This document shows positions 8,496 to 17,743 of a DNA stretch of 64,000 nucleotides, piece by piece (the stretch's first letter is position 1; each line of letters starts with the position of its first letter). The position numbers were made by a program, and so were the translations under genes. The DNA comes from Psychrobacter sp. P11F6 (GTDB taxonomy: Bacteria; Pseudomonadota; Gammaproteobacteria; Pseudomonadales; Moraxellaceae): positions 1,922,001 through 1,986,000 of the forward strand of contig NZ_CM003594.1 of assembly GCF_001435295.1 (NCBI RefSeq), in the 5' to 3' direction. The notes below the pieces were generated by a model that worked only from the letters and a program-made list of their open reading frames with translations, searched no databases and was not told the DNA's origin.

Positions 8496-8632
8496 ATAAG
8501 TTATACAATAGTGATAATTTTATAACTCATTATAACGGTTTGCTATTAGCATAAAAAATAATCGCTAATAAGACTATTAAGCGGTTTAGAAAGTGCTATT
8601 TAGTATTTGTGCTCTAAAATCCATAAACTGCT

Positions 8633-10036
8633 TTAACTTACATGACCGCCTTGCCATTTATCAATGAACTCACCATTGGGATCATATTGCTGGGTTTGCT
8701 TGCGAAGATTAAATTGCCGACATCCTCTTGGATCAGCGCCTACGCCCGCTAGATATTGCCAATTCCCCCAATTACTCGCGACATCATAATCGATAAGATG
8801 CTGCTCAAAATAGGTTGCACCGTAACGCCAGTCTAAACCCAGCTCATGAATAAAGCAGCTAGCAACGATTTGTCTGCCTCGATTGGACATATACCCTGTT
8901 TGCTTTAGCTGATTCATGCAGGCATTTACGATAGGATATGGCGTGCTGCCATTCAGCCATTGCTGCAAACGCTGATCGTCAAAATGAGTAGCTGGTAATT
9001 GATGACCAATGCCCTTAAACAAAAATAGCTTGCTACCATGTTCAATCGCATACCAATAAAAATACTCGCGCCACAGCAGCTCAAACCATATCCAATACGT
9101 TGACTCATTGGCGATAATCTCACGCTCATAATGACGTAAGCGATTCAACAGTATTTTCACAGACAAGCAACCATTTGCCAGCCAAGGCGAGAATTTAGTG
9201 GAATGCGTCCAGTCATCCAGTGCATTACGTGTGGTTTTATAAGTGCGCGGCGCAGCAGAATCAAAATAGTGAGTTAAATGAAGCATTGCATTTGTTTCAC
9301 CACCTTTAAAGCTAAGCGCTTGCTCATCAGATGGTTGTGTTTTAAAAAGGTATTTACTATGAGCTATCAACGCATCAGGCATTGGCGGTAGCGACTTTGG
9401 CGTAGGAGAAACAGCCACCTCGTCGTCAGCATTCAATAAATCATGGCTTGCTTCAACCTTTTTGCGAAACTGGGTAAAGCTTTTGGGCAAGTCTTGTGTC
9501 GGTAAATCAGCAAATAGCGTATGGGTTGATTGCCTGTGCCATATTATCTGCGGATATTTGCTCTGCAAGGCAGCATAGCCTTTATTTTGATTATAGTCTG
9601 CGGTGTGGCTGACACAGATATCGGTGACTTGTTGCTGCTCAATGAGCTGGCATAACTGCGTAAAGGTGTTTAAGGCAGACTCTACCTTATCTGCTGACAA
9701 ATGACTCTTTGATGAATAGCTTGGCGACAGATACAGCAATCGATTACCAAGGCGCTGAAGCGATCGATCCAAATCAGCCAAGCTCTCAGACAAGAACTGC
9801 TGACGAGCAGCGCCCATCTCATTAAAGTGGTAAGCTTGACGGCTCTCTTTCGGTTCAATGCAGTCAGCCAAAAAACCAGCATAGATGAGCATCAGGTTGC
9901 CTTGATTACTTTTAGCCAATGTCGCCGCTTTGACTAACGTTTCATTGTCCTTTATGCGCAAATCGTTATGAAATAAGACCAATACCGTTTTTTTGACTGA
10001 CTTATTTGATGCGTTGTCTGATTGGTGATTTGACAT
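8633..10036 (-). CDS. Cryptochrome/photolyase family protein, DASH type
   Basis: A 467-residue flavoprotein of the photolyase/cryptochrome family, which uses blue light to repair pyrimidine dimers (DASH members favour single-stranded DNA) or to signal. The N-terminal Rossmann domain begins VLVLFHNDLRIKDNETL. The C-terminal FAD domain contains WFELLWREYFYWYA, the MSNRGRQIVASCFIHELGLDW region and the DASH-like tail GCRQFNLRKQTQQYDPNGEF. A GTG at 10069 would add 11 residues, but the ATG at 10036, behind a GAGAG stretch, is the more usual start. The gene stands alone, with no photolyase partner such as a MerR or NnrU gene beside it. DASH assignment is good; whether repair or sensing dominates is open. 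Confidence 0.86.
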   Translation of the reverse strand: MSNHQSDNASNKSVKKTVLVLFHNDLRIKDNETLVKAATLAKSNQGNLMLIYAGFLADCIEPKESRQAYHFNEMGAARQQFLSESLADLDRSLQRLGNRLLYLSPSYSSKSHLSADKVESALNTFTQLCQLIEQQQVTDICVSHTADYNQNKGYAALQSKYPQIIWHRQSTHTLFADLPTQDLPKSFTQFRKKVEASHDLLNADDEVAVSPTPKSLPPMPDALIAHSKYLFKTQPSDEQALSFKGGETNAMLHLTHYFDSAAPRTYKTTRNALDDWTHSTKFSPWLANGCLSVKILLNRLRHYEREIIANESTYWIWFELLWREYFYWYAIEHGSKLFLFKGIGHQLPATHFDDQRLQQWLNGSTPYPIVNACMNQLKQTGYMSNRGRQIVASCFIHELGLDWRYGATYFEQHLIDYDVASNWGNWQYLAGVGADPRGCRQFNLRKQTQQYDPNGEFIDKWQGGHVS

Positions 10037-10236
10037 ACTCTCGATTCCCAAGTAGTTAAACGCGCTCACTTGAAGCTGAGTCTAAACTATAATATTTTAG
10101 AATGTGACACACAGTATAGAGCATGTTACCCGTTCAACTTAAGTCGCTATCCTCGTTGTTATCTGCGTTATACTAGCCATAAGCATTGACTATCACTGAG
10201 CTGACTGCTTAGATGGTTTATAATTAGGAGAATGTC

Positions 10237-10467
10237 ATGACTCAAGAACACGCTTCCCATGAAAAGCGCAAAATCATCGATAAGTTTTTGATGAAACTCA
10301 CCAAAGAAGAGCCGCAAATGTATTATGCTAGCACCTCTGAGGTCGCTCGTAGCATCCATACTATGATAAAAGAGCACACCAATCGCTTGTCGGTAGAAGA
10401 TCAGGCGCTCGTTAGACATATGACCGTCGAGGAGATACAAGGCTTGCTAGGCTTTCACCTTAAATAA
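10237..10467 (+). CDS. Small hypothetical protein (76 aa)
   Basis: A 76-residue, mostly helical and highly charged protein (MTQEHASHEKRKIIDKF...VEEIQGLLGFHLK) with no signal peptide or membrane segment. A strong ribosome site, AGGAG, sits 7 bases before the ATG, and a clear terminator follows, so this is very likely a real monocistronic gene. No domain is recognised. It lies between the photolyase gene (divergent) and the aldehyde dehydrogenase gene (convergent), which gives no functional hint. Confidence 0.75.
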   Translation: MTQEHASHEKRKIIDKFLMKLTKEEPQMYYASTSEVARSIHTMIKEHTNRLSVEDQALVRHMTVEEIQGLLGFHLK

Positions 10468-10488
10468 TCACACTTTCAACGTTCCCAT

Positions 10489-10520
10489 AAAAAAAGCCCG
10501 CTGATTTGCAGGCTTTTTTA
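10489..10520. terminator. Bidirectional intrinsic terminator
   Basis: AAAAAAAGCC and GGCTTTTTTT arms close a hairpin between the 76-residue gene and the convergent aldehyde dehydrogenase gene. It has A- and T-runs on both sides and so can act on both strands. Confidence 0.85.
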
Positions 10521-10561
10521 TTATTGAAACTTTAATTTAGAGCATTGAAAATATACATCGC

Positions 10562-12052
10562 TTAAAACGGATACTCGCGTGGCTCATGTTGCATAGATAT
10601 CCAGTGCGTTCTAGTGAACTCTTCTAGCACCCACTCACCGTTAAAACGACCAATACCTGAGTTTTTCTCGCCACCGAATGGTAAGTTACTTTCATCATTG
10701 ACTGAAATATCATTAATATGTGTCATGCCTGCTCTGATACCGCGAGCAAAGCGCATGCCTTTTGCCATATCTTTTGTAAATACCGCACTCGACAGACCAA
10801 ACATTGAGTCATTGGCGATCGATAACGCATCATCTTCATCTTTGGCACGGATGATACCGACCAATGGTCCAAATACCTCATTACGTGACAAATCCATCTC
10901 GCGCGTCACTTCAGTAAAGATGTGCGGCGGTACAACTTGTCCTTTAATCTCACCACTTAATATCATTTTTGCGCCTTCTTGCTGCGCATTAGCGATTTTC
11001 TCTTTCAACGATTCGACTTGTTTTTTATTAATAATCGGACCAACCGCCGTGTCTTGTTTGCTCGGATCGCCGACATTTAACGTTTTAACGTGTGCCAAGA
11101 AACGCTCAACAAAGTCATCATAAATCTCGTCTTCAACGATAATACGATTAATAGCAATACAGATTTGACCTTGATGTAAGAATTTGCCAAAGGCTGCTGC
11201 TTTGACCGCTTGCTCAATATCAGCGTCTTTTAGTACCACAAATGGACTGTTACCACCCAACTCAAGCGCTACTTGTTTAATGTAGTCGCCGCCATTGGCC
11301 AACTCGCCAATGCGCTTACCGACTGAAGTAGAGCCAGTAAATGATACAAAGCTTGGGGTTTTGTGTTCAACGATCGCATCTCCTATCTCTTTACCTGAGC
11401 CAACCACCACGTTGAGCAAGCCTTTTGGCAAACCTGCTTCTTCAAATACTTTTGCTAGCAGCAAACCACCAGTCACTGGAGTATCACTCGCAGGCTTGAG
11501 TACCACGGCGTTACCAAGTGCTAAGGCTGGTGCAATAGAACGTTGGGTCAAATGTAATGGAAAATTCCACGGACTAATGACAGCGACGACACCGATGGGC
11601 TCACGGTAAACAAAGTTTTCTTTGCCAGAGGTGTTAGAGGGACGAATCTCGCCATGTACACGACTGGGGAAAGTCGCCGCCTCAAGGGTAATGGCGCGGG
11701 TAGCAGCAAACTCAACCATGGCTTTAACACGGGTACTGCCAGACTCTTTAATGAGCCAATCGACCATTTCATCTTGGCGCTGATCTAAAATCTCAACCAC
11801 TTTATATAGTACACCTGCTCGTGTCGCTGGCGTTTGCTGTGCCCACTCTTTTTGTGCCGCACTTGCTGCTTGATACGCTTCATTAAGCTGTGCTTCTGTC
11901 GCCTGCTGAATCTTCACAAGTGTATCGCCATTGTAGGGGTTGGTATTGGTATTAACGCTATCGTCTTGACCGCTTTGCCATTCCCCTGCAATGTACTGGA
12001 GGTGGAAATCATTATAGGCATTGGCTTTCGTATTATCGGTATCAGTTGACAT
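10562..12052 (-). CDS. NAD(P)-dependent aldehyde dehydrogenase (benzaldehyde/aromatic-aldehyde type)
   Basis: A 496-residue aldehyde dehydrogenase oxidising an aldehyde to the acid. Visible signatures are the cofactor-site [12 protein letters not shown], the glutamate motif LELGGNSPF, the catalytic cysteine in [11 protein letters not shown] and the C-terminal [16 protein letters not shown]. The subgroup resembles benzaldehyde or salicylaldehyde dehydrogenases. An in-frame ATG at 12064 exists, but AGAAG, which overlaps it, is the ribosome site for the ATG at 12052, so the latter is chosen. The gene is divergent from the NemR-like regulator, with a palindromic operator between them. It is therefore probably induced by reactive aldehydes or electrophiles together with the downstream genes. 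Confidence 0.88.
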   Translation of the reverse strand: MSTDTDNTKANAYNDFHLQYIAGEWQSGQDDSVNTNTNPYNGDTLVKIQQATEAQLNEAYQAASAAQKEWAQQTPATRAGVLYKVVEILDQRQDEMVDWLIKESGSTRVKAMVEFAATRAITLEAATFPSRVHGEIRPSNTSGKENFVYREPIGVVAVISPWNFPLHLTQRSIAPALALGNAVVLKPASDTPVTGGLLLAKVFEEAGLPKGLLNVVVGSGKEIGDAIVEHKTPSFVSFTGSTSVGKRIGELANGGDYIKQVALELGGNSPFVVLKDADIEQAVKAAAFGKFLHQGQICIAINRIIVEDEIYDDFVERFLAHVKTLNVGDPSKQDTAVGPIINKKQVESLKEKIANAQQEGAKMILSGEIKGQVVPPHIFTEVTREMDLSRNEVFGPLVGIIRAKDEDDALSIANDSMFGLSSAVFTKDMAKGMRFARGIRAGMTHINDISVNDESNLPFGGEKNSGIGRFNGEWVLEEFTRTHWISMQHEPREYPF

Positions 12053-12459
12053 AATTCTTCTCATTTATTTTATGGATGTTATGGTGGTTGTCAATAGAAC
12101 AGTATGACTAGCAAATTGAGGCAGCTAAAAAATAATCCTTAACACAGTTATTTATATTAAATAGCCTGCGCTCGCGACATTTGATTAAACACATCAAAAC
12201 GAGACTTGCTAGACGACTGGTCTAATGCTACCATAGACCTCATACAAATAAGCGTATTTTGTCAGCAAGTATTGTTGAAAAAACGTAACGTGACCATAAT
12301 CAGCCCTTACAATAAGCCCTCATTATAAGCAACGATAAAAATCTGCATCGACCCATAGAAAGTATCATGAATAATTGTTAATAGCGCGCTAAGTAGCATT
12401 ATTCGCCATACCTTATCTCTGAAATACATTTATAAAAAATATAGGAGGACATTACCATT
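12053..12459. other. Divergent promoter region of the aldehyde-response block
   Basis: 407 bases between the leftward aldehyde dehydrogenase and the rightward regulator. It contains the NemR-type operator (see separate entry), with a possible -35 TTGCTA and -10 TACCAT spaced 17 bases apart and straddling that operator on the + strand. Confidence 0.5.
12209..12224. promoter_or_regulatory. NemR-type operator, copy 1
   Basis: CTAGACGACTGGTCTA, an interrupted palindrome (TAGAC, 5 bases, GTCTA). An identical 16-base copy lies at 13150. NemR-like TetR repressors recognise TAGAC/GTCTA palindromes, as recalled. It sits in the divergent promoter region between the aldehyde dehydrogenase gene and its regulator. 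Confidence 0.78.
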
Positions 12460-13062
12460 ATGTCTGCGACCTCAACCACAATCCCACCAGATACCAAAAC
12501 GCATCTGTTAGAAACAGGCTATCAACTGATTTCTAAAAAAGGCTTTACTGCCGTCGGTATCAAACAAATACTAGACACAGCCGGTATTCCTAAAGGCTCT
12601 TTTTACCATTATTTTGCCTCAAAGGAAGCGTTCGGTGAAGCTATTATCAGTCATTATTTCACTGATTATAAGATACGCTTAGACACCATTGGTCGTCAAA
12701 AAGTTAATGCTCAGCAAAAGATTTATGATTACTTTCAAAGCTGGTATGACACCCAGCAAAATGGCTGTGATCATGAGAAGTGCTTGGTGGTTAAGCTCAG
12801 CGCTGAGGTTGCAGATCTGTCTGAACCTATGCGCATCACACTGAATGCTGGTTACCAGCAGACCATCAGCTGGCTTGCCGAACAAATCAAAGCAGGCTGG
12901 GCGGATGACTCTGTACCACAACCTGACAATATCGCGGCCGAGAGCATGGCAAAACGTTGGTATTTTGCTTGGCTTGGTGCCAGTTTAATCGCCAAGATTA
13001 GCCAAACCAATACACCGCTTGCAGAAGTATGGCAGATGACTACTTCTCAATTGGGACGCTAA
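12460..13062 (+). CDS. NemR-like TetR-family repressor (electrophile sensor)
   Basis: A 200-residue TetR repressor. The N-terminal HTH (about residues 30-55) reads GIPKGSFYHYFASKEAFGE, very close to E. coli NemR. The ligand domain contains CLVVKLSAEVADLSEPMR. Cys108 aligns with the reactive Cys106 of NemR, which senses quinones, glyoxals and bleach, and a nearby Cys103 could assist. Ribosome site AGGAGG lies about 12 bases before the ATG. It is divergent from the aldehyde dehydrogenase gene and upstream of yqhD, curA, a DJ-1 protein and a GST, all fitting electrophile detoxification. Two identical TAGAC-N5-GTCTA operators frame the gene, so it probably represses both sides and itself. Target set is inferred. 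Confidence 0.85.
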   Translation: MSATSTTIPPDTKTHLLETGYQLISKKGFTAVGIKQILDTAGIPKGSFYHYFASKEAFGEAIISHYFTDYKIRLDTIGRQKVNAQQKIYDYFQSWYDTQQNGCDHEKCLVVKLSAEVADLSEPMRITLNAGYQQTISWLAEQIKAGWADDSVPQPDNIAAESMAKRWYFAWLGASLIAKISQTNTPLAEVWQMTTSQLGR

Positions 13063-13149
13063 TCTCTTGCGTTAAACGCTTTTTAGCCATTTATACTTCC
13101 CCATATCTAAAGCAAAAAATTGAGTTATAAGAGAGTTTTGTAAAAATCA

Positions 13150-13165
13150 CTAGACGACTGGTCTA
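13150..13165. promoter_or_regulatory. NemR-type operator, copy 2, upstream of yqhD
   Basis: Identical 16-base copy of the 12209 operator. A -10-like TACAAT lies at 13173-13178, so the operator covers the likely -35/spacer region of the yqhD promoter. The yqhD start codon is at 13271. Confidence 0.78.
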
Positions 13166-13270
13166 TTTAATGTACAATGCCCACAGTTGCAAAAACGAAT
13201 GGCTAATTTGCCACTGAGATTTTTGCACCCCATACGCCCAACACAAATATTTAATAATTTTAGGAATACT

Positions 13271-14491
13271 ATGAATAACTTCCAATATTACAATCCAGTA
13301 CGTATCGTCTTTGGTGAAGGTCAAATCAAACAACTATCGGAATTGGTCCCGACTGATGCCCGTGTGCTTATCACTTATGGTGGCGGTTCGGCACAGCGCA
13401 CAGGTACGCTAGACGAAGTAAAAGAAGCCTTGGCTGCGAGCGGTACACGTACCGTATTCGAATTTGGTGGTATTGAAGCCAATCCAGAATTCACGACTCT
13501 TTTAAAAGCAGCAGATATGGTCAATGAGCACAATATTGACTTTTTGCTAGCGGTCGGTGGCGGCTCAGTCATTGATGGTAGTAAATTTGTGGCATTGGTA
13601 TCGTCACTTACTGAAGAAGATGGCACGACAGTCTCACGCGAACAAGCATGGAATGCATTAACCAGCTATTGCAGAGACATTGATTCTGCCATCGATTTGG
13701 GTGCTGTTTTGACCATTCCAGCCACTGGCTCTGAGATGAACTCAGGCGGCGTCATCAATTATAGTGAACGTCAAGCTAAGCTCCCATTTGGCAACGCACT
13801 TGCCTTCCCTAAGTTCTCAATATTAGATCCAATCAAAACACTGACATTACCTGAACGTCAAGTGATGAATGGTGTTGCGGATGCCTTTGTCCATGTCATG
13901 GAACAGTACCTAACGTATCCAGTCAATGCAAAAGTGCAAGATGCCTTTGCTGAGAGCTTGCTGAAAATTCTCATTGATGAAGGTCGTATCGTTAAACAAG
14001 ATCCAGAAAACTTAGAAACTCGTAAGAATATTATGTGGACAGCGACCATGGCACTCAATGGTCTAATCGGTGCAGGCGTACCGCAAGACTGGACGACACA
14101 TATGATCGGTCATGAGCTGACCTCGTTACACAGCATCGATCATGCTCGCACCCTAACCATTTTATTACCCTCAGTAATGCGTGAGTTGAAAGAAAGTAAA
14201 AAAGAGAAATTACTTCAATATGCACATAATGTCTGGAATATTACGCTTGATGATACCCATCAAGACGAAGACGCTGTCATTGAAGCCGCTATTGTCCGTA
14301 CAGAAAACTTCTTCCGCGACCTTGGCTTGCCCGTCAGTTTAGAAGATGCAGAACTTGATGCCTCAGCTATTGACCCGATTATCAAGCAGCTTGAAGCGCA
14401 CAACATGGTTCAGTTAGGCGAGCACAGCAACAATGATTTAGAAGTGTCACGCCGTATTCTACAACGTGCTATTAGTAGCAAAGCTGCTTAA
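13271..14491 (+). CDS. yqhD: YqhD-like NADPH-dependent iron/zinc alcohol dehydrogenase (aldehyde reductase)
   Basis: A 406-residue group III metal alcohol dehydrogenase. YqhD reduces short-chain and lipid-derived aldehydes with NADPH and protects against glyoxals and acrolein. Strong matches to the E. coli protein include the nucleotide site LLAVGGGSVIDGSKF, the start MNNFQYYNPVRIVFGEG, metal-binding GVADAFVHVMEQY and HELTSLHSIDHARTL, and the segment ALNGLIGAGVPQDW. Translation could begin at 13187, but that extension does not match the family, and AGGA precedes the ATG at 13271. The gene heads a rightward run of detoxification genes and has its own copy of the NemR-type operator. Confidence 0.92.
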   Translation: MNNFQYYNPVRIVFGEGQIKQLSELVPTDARVLITYGGGSAQRTGTLDEVKEALAASGTRTVFEFGGIEANPEFTTLLKAADMVNEHNIDFLLAVGGGSVIDGSKFVALVSSLTEEDGTTVSREQAWNALTSYCRDIDSAIDLGAVLTIPATGSEMNSGGVINYSERQAKLPFGNALAFPKFSILDPIKTLTLPERQVMNGVADAFVHVMEQYLTYPVNAKVQDAFAESLLKILIDEGRIVKQDPENLETRKNIMWTATMALNGLIGAGVPQDWTTHMIGHELTSLHSIDHARTLTILLPSVMRELKESKKEKLLQYAHNVWNITLDDTHQDEDAVIEAAIVRTENFFRDLGLPVSLEDAELDASAIDPIIKQLEAHNMVQLGEHSNNDLEVSRRILQRAISSKAA

Positions 14492-14647
14492 TAAAAACAC
14501 CACCGTAATAAGAAACACATATTGTTATGCTATTTATAGTAGTTGCTCAGCACTGAGTAACTACTCCATTCACTATTAAATATCAAAACCAGTAAATATT
14601 AAAATCAATAGAATCTTAAAATCAATAAATAGAAAAGGAATCTGATA

Positions 14648-15697
14648 ATGAGCTTTGATAAACAACAAAATCAAAAAACAAACCGTCAAATCAAATTGGC
14701 AAGCCGTCCAACAGGTGAGCCAAAAGCTGAAAACTTTGATATGGTAACCAGCGATATCCCATCGCCAAATAACAATGAAATGCTGCTGCGTACCGTTTAC
14801 TTATCATTAGATCCATACATGCGTGGACGTATGAGCGATGCAAAAAGCTATGCTGATCCGCTAGAAGTGGGTGATGTCATGATGGGTGGAACGGTTGCCC
14901 AAGTCGTTGAATCCAATATCGATAAATTTGCTGTGGGTGACTTAGTGGTCTCAAACTCAGGCTGGCAAGACTATAGCGTCAGTGATGGCGAAGGCGTCTT
15001 AAAGCTTGACAAAAATATGTCAAATCCTTCTTATGGTTTAGGTGTATTAGGTATGCCCGGCTTTACCGGTTACATGGGTTTGACCGACATCGGTAAGCCG
15101 CAAAAAGGGGAAACTTTGGTCGTCGCTGCCGCAACGGGTCCCGTTGGTGCAACGGTAGGTCAAGTTGGCAACCAATATGGCTTACGTACCGTTGGTGTGG
15201 CTGGTGGCAAAGAAAAATGTGACTTTGCTGTCAATGAGCTAGGCTTTGATGTCTGTATTGACCATAAAGCTGATGACTTTGCCGAGCAATTAAAAGCGGC
15301 GTGCCCAGATGGCATCGATATCTATTACGAAAACGTCGGTGGCAAAGTATTTGATGCCGTTATGCCATTATTAAATGCGCATGCACGTATCCCAGTCTGT
15401 GGTCTGGTCTCGCAATACAACGCCACCGAGCTGCCTGATGGTAAAGATCGTCTAGGCGTATTAATGGGCAACATTCTAAGCCGTCGTCTCACCATTAAAG
15501 GGTTCATTATTTTTGAAGAATATGGCGATCACTTCCCAGAATTCTTAAAAACCATGAGTAAATGGGTCGAGTCAGGCGATGTTAAAACCAAAGAATATAT
15601 CGCTGAAGGCTTAGACGATGCACCAAACGCCTTTGTTCGCATGCTAAATGGCGATAACTTTGGTAAAACAGTGGTTAAAGTTTCTGAGGTTGAATAA
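14648..15697 (+). CDS. curA: NADPH-dependent curcumin/enone reductase, zinc-independent MDR family
   Basis: A 349-residue medium-chain dehydrogenase/reductase without structural zinc. It reduces the carbon-carbon double bond of alpha,beta-unsaturated carbonyls. Very close to E. coli CurA: VYLSLDPYMRGRMSD, GVLGMPGFTGYMGL, the nucleotide loop VVAAATGPVGATVGQ and DIYYENVGGKVFDAV. A ribosome site, AAAAGGAA, lies about 10 bases before the ATG. It follows yqhD with a 156-base gap that has no terminator, so partial co-transcription is possible. It fits the electrophile-detoxification set of this block. Confidence 0.92.
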   Translation: MSFDKQQNQKTNRQIKLASRPTGEPKAENFDMVTSDIPSPNNNEMLLRTVYLSLDPYMRGRMSDAKSYADPLEVGDVMMGGTVAQVVESNIDKFAVGDLVVSNSGWQDYSVSDGEGVLKLDKNMSNPSYGLGVLGMPGFTGYMGLTDIGKPQKGETLVVAAATGPVGATVGQVGNQYGLRTVGVAGGKEKCDFAVNELGFDVCIDHKADDFAEQLKAACPDGIDIYYENVGGKVFDAVMPLLNAHARIPVCGLVSQYNATELPDGKDRLGVLMGNILSRRLTIKGFIIFEEYGDHFPEFLKTMSKWVESGDVKTKEYIAEGLDDAPNAFVRMLNGDNFGKTVVKVSEVE

Positions 15698-15916
15698 CCG
15701 AACCAATGGTTACCAGTTGGTTGAATCGCAAATAACGACTTAACAACATAACTTGCTAAGACAACCACTGAAAATGACCTCTCAACCATGAATACTGTTC
15801 TATGAATACCGCTAGCAGTCATTGCAAATACTCATATTGATTACAGATGATTAATTAAGCATGACTGCTAACAACCCATGATTTAAGAACAACATCAATA
15901 ATAAATAAGGACGACT

Positions 15917-16594
15917 ATGAATATTTTAATGGTACTAACCTCACATGATAAGTTGGGCGATACTGGCAAAAAAACGGGCTTTTGGCTAGAAGAATTTGCC
16001 GCGCCTTATTACGCTTTTATCGATGCGGGCGTCAATGTGACACTTGCTTCTCCTGCTGGCGGGCAGCCACCGCTTGATCCGAGCAGTGACACTGAAGACA
16101 CCCAAACGAAAGATACCAAGCGTTTTAAAGAAGACAGCGATGCTCAAAAGCATCTTGCCAATACTGAAAAACTCGCTGATATGAACGCTGAAGATTTTGA
16201 TTCAGTCTTTTATCCAGGCGGTCATGGTCCACTATGGGACTTGGCAGTTGATAAAAATTCGATCAATTTGATTGAGACGTTTGTCAAACAAGACAAACCT
16301 GTCGCCTTTGTTTGTCATTCTCCAGCCGCTCTTAAAAATGTCAAAATTGACGGTGAGTATTTAGTCAAAGGCAAAACAGTGACTGGCTTTACCAATTCAG
16401 AAGAAGACGCCGTTGGTCTAACAGATGTCGTGCCATTCTTAGTAGAAGATGCACTAAAAGCCAATGGTGGTAACTATGAAAAAGCCGCTGATTGGGAATC
16501 ATTTGTGGTCGAAGATGGCTTGCTGATTACTGGGCAAAACCCAGCGTCATCAGAGGAAGCTGCCAAGCGCTTAATCACTAAGCTGAAAGGTTAA
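15917..16594 (+). CDS. DJ-1/PfpI family protein (class I glutamine amidotransferase-like, glyoxalase III-type)
   Basis: A 225-residue flavodoxin-like domain protein. The nucleophile elbow FVCHSPAAL puts Cys133 next to His134, and Glu25/Glu26 (FWLEEFAAP) can complete the site as in DJ-1/HchA-like enzymes. YPGGHGPLWDL is the family's Gly-rich loop. Members act as glyoxalase III or protein deglycase-type enzymes against methylglyoxal, or remain uncharacterised. A ribosome site, AAGGA, precedes the ATG. The location between curA and a GST supports a role in dicarbonyl detoxification, though the exact reaction is inferred. Confidence 0.86.
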   Translation: MNILMVLTSHDKLGDTGKKTGFWLEEFAAPYYAFIDAGVNVTLASPAGGQPPLDPSSDTEDTQTKDTKRFKEDSDAQKHLANTEKLADMNAEDFDSVFYPGGHGPLWDLAVDKNSINLIETFVKQDKPVAFVCHSPAALKNVKIDGEYLVKGKTVTGFTNSEEDAVGLTDVVPFLVEDALKANGGNYEKAADWESFVVEDGLLITGQNPASSEEAAKRLITKLKG

Positions 16595-16641
16595 TATCTT
16601 TTTAACGTTAATATAATAGACCATGCAAAAAGGCCACTATC

Positions 16642-17271
16642 ATGATTCGCTTACATCATCTCAACCAGTCTCGCTCATTACGTATTTTATGGCTTTTAGA
16701 AGAGCTGGGCGTGCCTTATGAGACCATTAGTCATCAACGCGATCCTAATACTCACTTGGCACCAGACAGTTTAAAGGCGGTACATCCACTCGGTAAATCT
16801 CCGGTTATCGAGATGGATGGTCAATTTTATGCCGAGTCGGGTGCAATCACTGAGTTATTGATTGAGCGATTTGCGCCAGAGCGCTTACGTCCTGCGACTG
16901 ATAGCGTAGACTATGGACATTATCTGCAATGGATTAACTTTGCTGAAAGCTCGCTCATGTTGCCGTTATTACTGGAGCTATTTACCAAAAAAGCCGGTAT
17001 CGTCGATAACGAGTTTTTAGATGGTTATATCAGTCAAGAAAAACACAGACTGTTGAGCTATCTAAACGAGGAAGTTGCAGATAAGCCATTTATCGTTGGT
17101 CATAAGCTAAGCGGCGCTGACTTTATGCTGTCTTTTGACTTAATCATGCTGGCTAAGCGTGAAGCGTTAGATGATTATCCGCATATCAAGCAGTATGCTT
17201 TACAACTTGCCAGTCTTGATAGCTATCAGCGCAGCATGCGTTTAGAGGCGAATTATGATCACTCTATTTAG
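16642..17271 (+). CDS. Glutathione S-transferase family protein
   Basis: A 209-residue cytosolic GST. The thioredoxin-like N-domain (residues 1-80) has a Ser/Arg start region (LNQSRSLRILWLLEELGVPY), the cis-Pro motif GKSPVIEMDG and the glutathione gamma-glutamyl contact AESGAITELL. The helical C-domain follows, with GHKLSGADFMLSF. It would conjugate or reduce electrophiles with glutathione. It lies 47 bases after the DJ-1 gene and is followed by a terminator, ending the detoxification run. A half operator, TAGACC, lies at 16617 upstream of the start. Substrate unknown. Confidence 0.88.
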   Translation: MIRLHHLNQSRSLRILWLLEELGVPYETISHQRDPNTHLAPDSLKAVHPLGKSPVIEMDGQFYAESGAITELLIERFAPERLRPATDSVDYGHYLQWINFAESSLMLPLLLELFTKKAGIVDNEFLDGYISQEKHRLLSYLNEEVADKPFIVGHKLSGADFMLSFDLIMLAKREALDDYPHIKQYALQLASLDSYQRSMRLEANYDHSI

Positions 17272-17307
17272 TACCATGGTCTAACTGTTTATCGACTATT
17301 TAATGTA

Positions 17308-17339
17308 TAAAAAACAGCTCTTTATAGAGCTGTTTTTTA
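17308..17339 (+). terminator. Intrinsic terminator after GST
   Basis: ACAGCTC (17314-17320) and GAGCTGT (17327-17333) form the stem, flanked by A-run and six T. It closes the electrophile-detoxification transcript. Confidence 0.87.
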
Positions 17340-17374
17340 TGGGTAAAAATGACCTGAGTCGTAGCTATGTGACA

Positions 17375-17482
17375 TATAGTCAAGGAATTTTAGAATCGCT
17401 ACAAGGCGACCGACCGCAGATAGTACACTGAGTACATCTAGGGCGAGTAACACCGTAGCGGTTTAAAAGTGCTCTGACTATA
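17375..17482. mobile_element. MITE-like hairpin element (108 bp)
   Basis: Both ends carry TATAGTCA / TGACTATA, and the similarity continues inward to GCTAC / GTAGC, giving imperfect terminal inverted repeats of about 28 bases. The centre is itself near-palindromic (AGATAGTAC, spacer, AGTACATCT), so the whole unit can fold into one long hairpin. It has no reading frame. It sits in the 472-base gap between the GST and MFS genes. Confidence 0.6.
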
Positions 17483-17743
17483 GCACTGTGTTTCTTATCG
17501 TCTATCATTGACAGACAGCTGCATCTATCTTTTAACTTGATTTTCAATGTGTTAGTTATGCGTGATAAATGCTCAACAAAAATTATGATAAAGTATTCAA
17601 AACAGGGTTTAGAATACTTTTTTGGTTTTATCAGTCTACTAAATGACTTTGAACGTCTTGAGTCTTATGACTATCCGATGAGCGTGATGCTTCTTTAACA
17701 ACTGCTATATACCATTTTATCCCTCTACGCAGATTATCCATCC

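Noticed and set aside
10614..11123. 169-codon open frame antisense to the aldehyde dehydrogenase gene
   Set aside because: It is the mirror of a clear coding gene, has no ribosome site and an unnatural Ser/Pro-rich composition.
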